Shown here piece after piece: positions 1-4,952 of a stretch of DNA of 5,434 nucleotides; the stretch's first letter is position 1; the number at the start of each line of letters is the position of its first letter. The notes under the pieces were generated by a model. That model was not told the DNA's origin. It made no database searches and saw only the letters and a program-made list of their open reading frames with translations. The translations under genes and the position numbers were made by a program. Origin of the DNA: Bacteroidales bacterium (GTDB taxonomy: Bacteria; Bacteroidota; Bacteroidia; Bacteroidales; UBA7960); the NCBI GenBank assembly GCA_007120675.1, contig SKNE01000243.1, positions 1 through 5,434 of the forward strand, written 5' to 3'.

Positions 1-1
1 A

Positions 2-43
2 CAGCCTGCTGTTTTGCCAGGATGTATCAACGGAAACAATCAT
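2..43 (-). CDS. Possible start of an unidentified gene (partial)
   Basis: An ATG at 43 on the minus strand opens a frame that runs to the window edge, giving MIVSVDTSWQNSRL. It begins 25 bases after the purE stop codon, on the same strand, just past a hairpin. Fourteen residues are too few to identify a family, and it does not look like the start of PurK, a common partner of PurE. No Shine-Dalgarno sequence is visible, which is normal for Bacteroidota. It may be chance; only the sequence to the left can decide. Confidence 0.2.
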   Translation of the reverse strand, partial: MIVSVDTSWQNSRL

Positions 44-45
44 TA

Positions 46-63
46 CCTGGGCTGCTGCCCAGG
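46..63 (-). terminator. Hairpin after purE, possible terminator
   Basis: A perfect inverted repeat, CCTGGGC and GCCCAGG, forms a 7-bp stem with a 4-base loop, starting 5 bases after the purE stop codon. On the minus strand it is followed by TAATGATTGTTT, which is only moderately T-rich, so termination may be weak. It is placed to end or attenuate the purE transcript, or to protect its 3' end. Confidence 0.5.
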
Positions 64-68
64 ATGGT

Positions 69-581
69 TTAAACAACCCGGAATCGAAAATGGGCCCCTT
101 TCAGCTCTTCGTTGGCCTTTTCCACTTTTGCTTTCAGGCCTTGTTTGAAGGTGATGAGGCGCTCGCGGATGTCCGGGTCACTTTGGGCAAGGATCTGCAT
201 GGCCAGGATCGCGGCATTTTTTGCCCCATCCAGTGCCACGGTGGCTACGGGGATGCCAGAAGGCATTTGAAGGATGCTCAGGATGCTGTCCCAGCCGTCG
301 ATGGACAAAGAAGAGCGCACCGGAACCCCGATGACAGGCAGGGTGGTGCCGGCCGCCACCACCCCCGGAAGATGGGCCGCTCCGCCTGCTCCCGCAATGA
401 TCACGCGGATGCCGCGCTCATGCGCCCCCTCAGAAAAGGCCATCACCCGTTCAGGGGTACGATGGGCCGAAAGGGCATTGATCTCAAAGGGGATCTGCAT
501 TTCATCAAAGAATTTTGCTGCTTCCTCCATGACGGGCATGTCGGAGGTACTGCCCATAATAATGCTGACCAAAGGGTTCAT
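69..581 (-). CDS. purE: N5-carboxyaminoimidazole ribonucleotide mutase (PurE, class I)
   Basis: This cytoplasmic enzyme of de novo purine synthesis converts N5-carboxyaminoimidazole ribonucleotide into 4-carboxy-5-aminoimidazole ribonucleotide, acting after the PurK ATP-dependent step. The 170-residue protein is a normal full length for the single-domain bacterial form. Visible signatures are the substrate-binding loop MGSTSD (residues 9-14), the SAHRTP motif (38-43) with the catalytic histidine H40, the glycine-rich IAGAGGAAHLPG (62-73) and the QMPSGIPVATVA stretch (105-116). Together these match bacterial class I PurE, which works with PurK; class II enzymes use CO2 directly. The ATG at 581 gives an N-terminus of the usual length, with the first beta strand straight after it. 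No Shine-Dalgarno is present, and the leader is A-rich. purK is not in the window. Regulation may involve the inverted repeats upstream. Confidence 0.98.
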   Translation of the reverse strand: MNPLVSIIMGSTSDMPVMEEAAKFFDEMQIPFEINALSAHRTPERVMAFSEGAHERGIRVIIAGAGGAAHLPGVVAAGTTLPVIGVPVRSSLSIDGWDSILSILQMPSGIPVATVALDGAKNAAILAMQILAQSDPDIRERLITFKQGLKAKVEKANEELKGAHFRFRVV

Positions 582-620
582 CTGCTGCGGTGTTTGTTGT
601 TTAGTTTATGTGTCCGGTGT

Positions 621-670
621 GCCTGCTGGCCAGGCGAACTACTATTCGCCGGTGTATGGTTAACATACAC
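621..670 (-). repeat. Cluster of perfect inverted repeats in the purE leader
   Basis: Two perfect inverted repeats lie one base apart: GTGTATG/CATACAC (652-658 and 664-670, 5-base loop) and GGCGAA/TTCGCC (633-638 and 645-650, 6-base loop). A third possible stem, 621-625 with 631-635, overlaps the second and would compete with it. ACACCGG occurs twice on the minus strand, at 614-620 and 649-655 (read as CCGGTGT on plus). If the -7 element at 674-681 is used, the first hairpin would form almost exactly at the 5' end of the purE mRNA. They could be operators, mRNA-stabilising hairpins or a regulatory leader. I do not recognise a known riboswitch class here. Confidence 0.6.
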
Positions 671-673
671 AAG

Positions 674-681
674 CAAAAATA
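674..681 (-). promoter_or_regulatory. Candidate Bacteroidota -7 promoter element for purE
   Basis: The minus strand reads TATTTTTG, a full match to TAnnTTTG. No clear TTG is found 19-21 bases upstream, so the -33 half is weak. Transcription from here would give a leader of roughly 85-90 bases including the inverted repeats. Confidence 0.4.
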
Positions 682-814
682 CGCTTTTCCACTGAAACAG
701 AAGCCCGCTTGCATACCCTGTAAGTTTTGACAATGCTCCGCATGGCAAGCCTTGATCCCGGTTTCCCGCCCTTCAAGCCGGGTCAGGGGTCAAATGTTTG
801 ATATTGTGTGATAT

Positions 815-836
815 GCAGGCGTTTGGGAAACCCTGC
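815..836 (+). repeat. Compact hairpin upstream of the peroxidase gene
   Basis: GCAGG (815-819) pairs with CCTGC (832-836), and GTTT (821-824) with AAAC (828-831). This leaves one bulged C and a GGG loop, so the stem has 9 base pairs. On the plus strand it is followed by TTAAAAAA rather than a T-run, and on the minus strand no T-run follows, so it is not a standard intrinsic terminator in either direction. Function unknown. Confidence 0.45.
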
Positions 837-867
837 TTAAAAAAGTGGTCAGGCTGTTCACCGTGCC

Positions 868-898
868 TTAACCCGGGACCCCCATTGTTTTTGCTTTG
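868..898 (+). promoter_or_regulatory. Weak candidate promoter for the peroxidase gene
   Basis: TTGCTTTG at 891-898 differs by one base from TAnnTTTG, and TTA at 868-870 differs by one base from the -33 TTG at a suitable 20-base spacing. It lies about 65 bases before the chosen ATG. Both halves are imperfect, so this is only a candidate. Confidence 0.28.
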
Positions 899-961
899 AA
901 AAACTTTCACGGGACAAAAAAAAACCATACATTAGCATCCATAAATCAATATACTTACATC

Positions 962-2053
962 ATGAAGTACTTTTCCCTGCAACGGCCCAGCCATTTTGCA
1001 CCTGTCTTTTTCCTGCTGATACTGGCAGTGATGTTGTTCTCACATTGTGGAAGTCCCGGCCATGATCGCACTGCGGATGAACCCCTTACCGAACTGCAGG
1101 AGCGGGCACTGCGCTTCACTTCGGCATTGCCCGAGGATGCCTTTGAAGACGGCATGGCCCGTTCTGAGGCCCTCATCGAACTGGGGAAGATGCTGTTTTA
1201 CGAACCGCGCCTGTCCAAAAGCGGTTTGATCAGCTGCAACACCTGCCATAACATGGCGACCTTTGGCGTTGATCAACTTCCTGTGTCCATCGGCCACATG
1301 TGGCAAAAAGGACCGCGCAACGCACCCACCGTACTCAACGCCGCCCTGCACCGCACGCAATTCTGGGATGGACGGGAGCCTGACGTGGAATCACAGGCGC
1401 TGATGCCCATACTTGACGAGCTGGAGATGGCTGCCACCAGGGAGCATGTGCTGGCGGTGCTGGGCTCCATGCCGGAATATGTGGACCTGTTTCACCAGGC
1501 CTTCCCCGATTCCGATGAGCCGCTGGTGTACGACAACGTGGGGATGGCCATAGGTGCCTTTGAGCGCCTGCTGATCACCCCCACGCGCTTCTGCGATTTT
1601 TTGAATGGCGATGCCGGTGCCCTGACCGCCAAAGAGCAGCGCGGACTCGAGGTGTTCATTGACGTGGGTTGCCAGTCGTGCCACGGGGGACCAGCCCTTG
1701 GCGGACGAACCTTCTCTCCCTTTATCACCCCGGCGGAACAGGCCGCGGGCATTAGCGACCCCGGTCGCTACGACATCACCGGTAACCCACTGGATAAAAA
1801 CTCTTTCAAGGTACCCTCCCTGCTGAATATCGCCAAGACCTATCCCTACCTGCACGACGGCAGTGAGTGGTCGTTGAGTGAAACGGTGAATATTGTGGCC
1901 ATGGATATGTTGTCGCGCGAACTTACGGAAGAAGAGAACACCCATATACTGGCCTTCCTGGAGGCGCTCACCGGGGAAATCCCCGGCTATGCCCTGGAGC
2001 TGCCGGTCCTGCCCCCCTCCACGGCTGACACGCCCAGGCCGGACTTCAACTAA
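962..2053 (+). CDS. Di-heme cytochrome c peroxidase / MauG-family protein, exported
   Basis: Members of this family reduce hydrogen peroxide with electrons from small redox proteins outside the inner membrane, or, in MauG-like cases, oxidise protein side chains. The 363-residue protein has a hydrophobic export segment (about 12-28), then two c-type heme motifs: CNTCH (92-96) and CQSCH (237-241). Family landmarks follow the usual order: LGKMLFYEPRLS (74-85), RNAPTVLN (119-126), FWDGRE (134-139) with the inter-heme tryptophan W135, an EM motif (155-156) near the expected catalytic glutamate, YLHDGS (296-301) and AFLEALTG (331-338). ATG 962 is chosen because it places the signal peptide at the N-terminus; a TTG at 896 would add 22 polar residues before it. 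C29 could be lipidated, but H28 before it is unusual for a lipobox, so ordinary signal peptidase cleavage is also possible. The canonical axial methionine of the second heme seems displaced. The exact substrate cannot be told. Confidence 0.93.
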   Translation: MKYFSLQRPSHFAPVFFLLILAVMLFSHCGSPGHDRTADEPLTELQERALRFTSALPEDAFEDGMARSEALIELGKMLFYEPRLSKSGLISCNTCHNMATFGVDQLPVSIGHMWQKGPRNAPTVLNAALHRTQFWDGREPDVESQALMPILDELEMAATREHVLAVLGSMPEYVDLFHQAFPDSDEPLVYDNVGMAIGAFERLLITPTRFCDFLNGDAGALTAKEQRGLEVFIDVGCQSCHGGPALGGRTFSPFITPAEQAAGISDPGRYDITGNPLDKNSFKVPSLLNIAKTYPYLHDGSEWSLSETVNIVAMDMLSRELTEEENTHILAFLEALTGEIPGYALELPVLPPSTADTPRPDFN

Positions 2054-2066
2054 GCGTGACGCGGGT

Positions 2067-3059
2067 TTATTGATTGTAAATCACGTGCAGGACGGTTTCT
2101 CCCACCGCACGGAGGGTGTATGGGTCAATTACGTCCATGTTATCACCCATGGTGTGCCACTGGGGAAAGAATCCGTGGCTTGTCCTGTCATCCTGATGAA
2201 TGATGTTGATTGTGGGGATGCGGCGGATTCTGTTCACGTAGTAGTGGTCATCTACGACGAAGTTACCGTCCTGCTCCGGGAAAAGGTGCCCGTGTCCGAT
2301 ACTTTGCGCTGTTTCCCACACTTTACGAACCACATTGGGCGCGTACAGCATGGAGTAGCCCTCCCGTTTGAAGGTGGCGTCCGATGCACCCACCATATCC
2401 AGCAGGATTCCGAAACGTGCGTCATAATCGAGGCGGTGGGGGTTCCGTGCCCAGTGCTGGGCTCCAAGGGCCCAGTGGTCCCCATCCGGCACATTGGAGA
2501 GCCGGTGCCTGCCGTAGTCTTCGGCATCGAAGAAGATGATGTCAATGCCCACCTGTGTGGGCGTTTCGCCCAGGAGCCTGGCGATCTCCAGCAGCACCCC
2601 CACGCCGCTGGCCCCGTCGTTGGCCCCGTCTATCGGGGTATAATGGTTTGCCGGATCAGGATCATGATCGGCGTAAGGCCGACTGTCCCAGTGCGCACAA
2701 AGCAGGATGCGCCGCCGTTTTTCAGGCTGAAACACACCGATGATGTTTTTGATCTGCAGGTTGGTGCCGTCATACGCCCTCACCCTGGTTTCCTGTATGT
2801 AGACGGTGTCGGCAAACCTTTCCATGCTTTGACGGAGCCACTTGCCAGCCTGCCGGTGGGCTTCGGTATTGGGCACCCTGGGTCCAAAAGCCACCTGGCG
2901 CTCCACGAAATGAAAGGCAGAATCGGCATTGAATGCGGGTATGCGAAGTACAGTCCGCTCTTCCCGGTCCACTTCCCCTTGCCCCCTGTCTGTGCCGTTG
3001 GTGCCGCCACAGGCAAGCAAGATATTGATTATTAGCAAACTAAATAAAAGGCGTTGCAT
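2067..3059 (-). CDS. Glutaminyl cyclase-like M28 family lipoprotein (type II QC)
   Basis: Type II glutaminyl cyclases convert N-terminal glutamine of exported proteins to pyroglutamate with one bound zinc; relatives in the M28 fold are aminopeptidases. The 330-residue protein starts with a lipoprotein signal ending LLAC (lipid cysteine C17), so it should be membrane-anchored outside the cytoplasm. Motifs in order: CAHWDSRP (121-128), DGANDGASG (144-152) with probable zinc ligand D148, FFDAED (176-181) with E180 as likely acid/base and D181 as ligand, LLDMVGA (219-225), VDDHYY (269-274) and QWHTMGDN (300-307) with ligand H302. The VDDH and WHTM pairs, and the spacing to the C-terminus, resemble human QC more than typical M28 peptidases. 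ATG 3059 is chosen: the longer frame from 3110 adds 17 residues ahead of the signal peptide and overlaps a promoter element. Its stop is 13 bases from that of the converging peroxidase gene. Confidence 0.88.
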   Translation of the reverse strand: MQRLLFSLLIINILLACGGTNGTDRGQGEVDREERTVLRIPAFNADSAFHFVERQVAFGPRVPNTEAHRQAGKWLRQSMERFADTVYIQETRVRAYDGTNLQIKNIIGVFQPEKRRRILLCAHWDSRPYADHDPDPANHYTPIDGANDGASGVGVLLEIARLLGETPTQVGIDIIFFDAEDYGRHRLSNVPDGDHWALGAQHWARNPHRLDYDARFGILLDMVGASDATFKREGYSMLYAPNVVRKVWETAQSIGHGHLFPEQDGNFVVDDHYYVNRIRRIPTINIIHQDDRTSHGFFPQWHTMGDNMDVIDPYTLRAVGETVLHVIYNQ

Positions 3060-3075
3060 GACTTGGTCTTTTATG

Positions 3076-3083
3076 CAAAGATA
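3076..3083 (-). promoter_or_regulatory. Bacteroidota -7 promoter element for the glutaminyl cyclase-like gene
   Basis: The minus strand reads TATCTTTG, a full match to TAnnTTTG, ending 16 bases before the ATG at 3059. A CTG (one mismatch to TTG) lies 21 bases upstream. It would give a leader of about ten bases, start this gene independently of mgtE, and rule out the longer reading frame from 3110. Confidence 0.6.
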
Positions 3084-3138
3084 GGTTTTTCTGATCTTGA
3101 AGCGCAGCATGGATCATGTACGTCCCGGCAATGGCCCA

Positions 3139-4524
3139 TCAAAAGAACAGCATGACCGCCACCCCAAAATAGATGAGCAGCCCGGTGATATCCACCATGG
3201 TGGTAATGGCGGGGCTGGCTGCAACGGCAGGGTCACCGCCGAGGCGTTTGACGATCAGTGGAAGGCTGGCTCCAATCAGGGTGGCGGTAACGACTTGCAG
3301 GCTTAATGCCAGTGATATGCCGAAGGCGATGAAATAGAGGCTGAAATGCTGCGGCAGTTCGGTGTCCCACGACAAGAACAGGATTTTCCCAAAGGCAATA
3401 ATGCCCAGGACAACACTAAGCAGCAGGGCGATGCGTGCCTCCTTGAACAGGATCATGAACCAGTTCTTCAGGCTGATCTGTCCCAGGGCCATTGCACGAA
3501 TGACCACCGTGGCTGCCTGTGAGCCCACGTTACCACCTGAGTCGGCCACCATGGGCATGTACAGGGCCAGGATGATGAGTGCAGACATGGCCTCTTCGTA
3601 TCGGTGGATGATCATCCCCGAGATGACGCCGATGATGGCCAGGGAGGCCACCCAGGTGATCCGTTTGCGGAAGTGTGAAAACACACTGGTCTCCGGATAG
3701 TCCAGTCCTTCATCATCGGGAACGATCCCCATGAATTTCTCCATGTCCTCTGTCTGCTCTGCCTGGATCACCTCAATGGCATCGTCGTGTCGCACGATAC
3801 CTGCCAGCTGTCCGTACTTATTGATGACGGGGATGGCCACAAGGTCGTATTTCTCGATGCGGGCCGCCACTGTTTCACGGTCCTCATCCACCTCGGCCAG
3901 CGCAAAATCCTTGTACACGATGTCCCATATGGATGTCTGGGGCTCAGCCATGATCAGGTCTTTCAGGGTGGTGAAGCCATGCAGCTTCATGTCATCGTCC
4001 ACCACATAGAGGTAGTAAATCATCTTCTTGGAAGGCGCATCTCTTCGCACCTTCTCAATGGCCTGTGCGGCGGTCATATCCCCCACGATGGTGGCAAAGT
4101 CGGTGCTCATGATCCCACCGGCTGTCTCCGGTTCGTAGGAGCTCAGCCTGATGACGTTTTCGCGGGTTTTTTTATCCAGGTAAGGCAGAAGCTTCAGCTG
4201 GTCTTCCCTGTCAAGCTCCTGGTAAAGGTCGGCACGCAGGTCGGAGGCCATATGGACAAATATGCGGGCAAATGATCTGGCCCCCAGCTGCTCGTACAAC
4301 TCCATCTGCATCTCCAGGTCGAAATCGGAGACAATATACCCCTGTTCCTCCTCCGTGAAGTGTTTGAGGACATCCATGAGGTCGGGCATGTCCAACTCCC
4401 TGAGCACTTCAACCACCTCTACCACAGGCATCTTCTTGAGGATGGTCACCAGCGCCTCCCACTCCCTGGCTTTCACCAGTCCCTCGATGATCATGTGCTT
4501 CTGATCGGTGTCTACGGTAATCAT
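3139..4524 (-). CDS. mgtE: Magnesium transporter MgtE
   Basis: MgtE is a dimeric inner-membrane channel that admits Mg2+ and closes when its cytoplasmic domains bind Mg2+. The 461-residue protein has the full family layout: an acidic helical N domain (about 10-130), two CBS domains (about 137-200 and 201-258), a connecting plug helix (about 259-286) and five membrane segments (about 288-306, 312-328, 356-380, 394-420, 437-460). Diagnostic sequences are ETAGGIMSTDFATI (133-146), PMVADSGGNVGSQAATVV (324-341) and DPAVAASPAITTMVD (431-445). D445 matches the pore aspartate that binds Mg2+ in the Thermus protein (D432). ATG 4524 is supported by a strong Shine-Dalgarno. The gene follows an M-box riboswitch with terminator, so it should be expressed only when Mg2+ is scarce. 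The downstream glutaminyl cyclase-like gene is 79 bases away but has its own promoter. Confidence 0.98.
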   Translation of the reverse strand: MITVDTDQKHMIIEGLVKAREWEALVTILKKMPVVEVVEVLRELDMPDLMDVLKHFTEEEQGYIVSDFDLEMQMELYEQLGARSFARIFVHMASDLRADLYQELDREDQLKLLPYLDKKTRENVIRLSSYEPETAGGIMSTDFATIVGDMTAAQAIEKVRRDAPSKKMIYYLYVVDDDMKLHGFTTLKDLIMAEPQTSIWDIVYKDFALAEVDEDRETVAARIEKYDLVAIPVINKYGQLAGIVRHDDAIEVIQAEQTEDMEKFMGIVPDDEGLDYPETSVFSHFRKRITWVASLAIIGVISGMIIHRYEEAMSALIILALYMPMVADSGGNVGSQAATVVIRAMALGQISLKNWFMILFKEARIALLLSVVLGIIAFGKILFLSWDTELPQHFSLYFIAFGISLALSLQVVTATLIGASLPLIVKRLGGDPAVAASPAITTMVDITGLLIYFGVAVMLFF

Positions 4525-4529
4525 GTCAC

Positions 4530-4537
4530 CCTCCTTT
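4530..4537 (-). promoter_or_regulatory. Strong Shine-Dalgarno site of mgtE
   Basis: The minus strand reads AAAGGAGG, followed after 5 bases (GTGAC) by the ATG at 4524. It is the only strong ribosome binding site in the window; the purE, peroxidase and glutaminyl cyclase-like starts have none. It fixes the mgtE start and is not part of the terminator, which ends 56 bases earlier. Confidence 0.85.
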
Positions 4538-4593
4538 CTTGATGCTGGTGAGCTTGCCTGATGGATTCAGAACACAAAAGGGAAAGAAGCCAC

Positions 4594-4626
4594 AAAAAAA
4601 ACCCTTCCGGAAAATTCGTGGAAGGG
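4594..4626 (-). terminator. Intrinsic terminator, expression platform of the mgtE M-box
   Basis: On the minus strand, CCCTTCC (4626-4620) pairs with GGAAGGG (4608-4602) around an 11-base loop and is followed directly by eight T residues (4601-4594). It lies upstream of mgtE, between riboswitch and start codon, so it is an attenuator rather than a gene-end terminator. Bases 4622-4627 (CCCCTT) can pair instead with AAGGGG at 4681-4686, in the 3' strand of aptamer helix P1. That pairing would act as the antiterminator. Confidence 0.93.
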
Positions 4627-4678
4627 GGCTTTCTATTGTTACAGCGGCAGCCCGCAGGAATGCGGACCCTGTTGTATC

Positions 4679-4835
4679 TGCCCCTTGTTGAGTTTTAGCT
4701 CTGGATGACTTATCCTCCGAAAGGAAGCTACCTTAAGCAGTGCCTTAATCCGACAAAGCCTGTTCTACCCATTGGCGTCTGTAGACATTTTTGGGCAGCA
4801 GCCTGTGTTCATCCAGTAGCCTCACCTAACAGGCA
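4679..4835 (-). promoter_or_regulatory. M-box (ykoK leader) magnesium riboswitch aptamer
   Basis: This RNA senses Mg2+ and controls mgtE downstream. The minus strand carries the conserved M-box core in order: GTTAGGTGAGGCT (4830-4818), CTGCTGCCCAAAAATGTC (4802-4785), AGACGCCAATGGGT (4780-4767) and AGAGCTAAAACTC (4702-4690). Helix P2 is perfect over 8 bp, CTGGATGA (4816-4809) with TCATCCAG (4708-4701). Compared with the Bacillus subtilis ykoK leader as I recall it, this helix has different bases but intact pairing, which is compensatory change. A GTC/GAC hairpin loop and a CCCA/TGGG stem are also present, as in that RNA. The closing helix P1 can form from TGCC-TGTT (4835-4828) with AACA-GGCA (4689-4686 and 4682-4679), with an AGG bulge. 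The length of about 157 bases is normal for the class. P1 competes with the antiterminator described under the terminator. Confidence 0.96.
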
Positions 4836-4874
4836 ACACCACACGTATGAAAAATTACTGGCTCACGCCATCGG

Positions 4875-4882
4875 CAAATATA
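4875..4882 (-). promoter_or_regulatory. Bacteroidota -7 promoter element for the M-box/mgtE transcript
   Basis: The minus strand reads TATATTTG, a full match to TAnnTTTG, 39 bases before the aptamer begins. No clear -33 TTG is seen, but the upstream DNA is very A-rich. Starting near 4868 would give a leader of about 340 bases holding the whole riboswitch and terminator. Confidence 0.55.
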
Positions 4883-4904
4883 ACGATTTTTTATTGTTTT
4901 GAGG

Positions 4905-4944
4905 TGATTTCTCAGGGCCCGCATTGATTATTCAGGACCCGTAT
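4905..4944. repeat. Imperfect tandem 20-base repeat
   Basis: Two adjacent 20-base units (4905-4924 and 4925-4944) share 16 of 20 positions on the plus strand, with TGATT, TCAGG and CCCG preserved. A degenerate third start, TGA then TCAGGCC, follows and overlaps the end of the proline dehydrogenase gene. On the minus strand GGGTCC of one unit can pair with GGGCCC of the other, but no T-run follows, so it is not a clear terminator. Confidence 0.6.
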
Positions 4945-4952
4945 TGAACCCA

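Larger units (their letters stand above)
682..961. other. Intergenic region between purE and the divergent peroxidase gene
   Basis: With the purE leader this makes about 380 bases without a gene. No convincing protein or named RNA is seen. It contains several segments that can pair: CTTGA 751-755 with TCAAG 773-777, CCCGG 757-761 with CCGGG 778-782, TTGATCCC 752-759 with GGGGTCAA 786-793 (one wobble), and GGTTTCCC 760-767 with GGGAAACC 825-832. These are mutually exclusive in part. A tandem 7-base repeat, GGGTCAG then GGGTCAA, occupies 780-793. The last 60 bases before the peroxidase start are A/T-rich. Confidence 0.5.

Noticed and set aside
90..695. Plus-strand open frame of about 200 codons opposite purE
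   Set aside because: It is a mirror of the highly conserved purE coding sequence, with histidine/cysteine/arginine-rich low-meaning content and no start context.
751..782. H-type pseudoknot formed by CTTGA/TCAAG and CCCGG/CCGGG
   Set aside because: The connecting loops would be 1, 11 and 0 bases in an order that is sterically unfavourable; alternative single helices are more plausible.
1391..1945. Minus-strand open frame within the peroxidase gene
   Set aside because: It is antisense to conserved heme-protein coding sequence and shows no family features.
1893..3035. Long plus-strand open frame of 380 codons
   Set aside because: It runs antisense to the glutaminyl cyclase-like gene and over the end of the peroxidase gene; its product has no recognisable domain, while the genes on the other frames are full of family motifs.
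3060..3138. mgtE and the glutaminyl cyclase-like gene as a functional operon
   Set aside because: The gap holds a full -7 promoter match just before the second gene, and the two functions are unrelated; readthrough remains possible.
4594..4626. Terminator of the proline dehydrogenase gene
   Set aside because: It lies 327 bases after that gene's stop codon and directly after the riboswitch, with a complementary antiterminator segment, so it belongs to the mgtE leader.
4705..4902. Plus-strand open frame of 65 codons in the gap before mgtE
   Set aside because: It lies antisense across the M-box aptamer, whose conserved RNA sequence explains the region fully.
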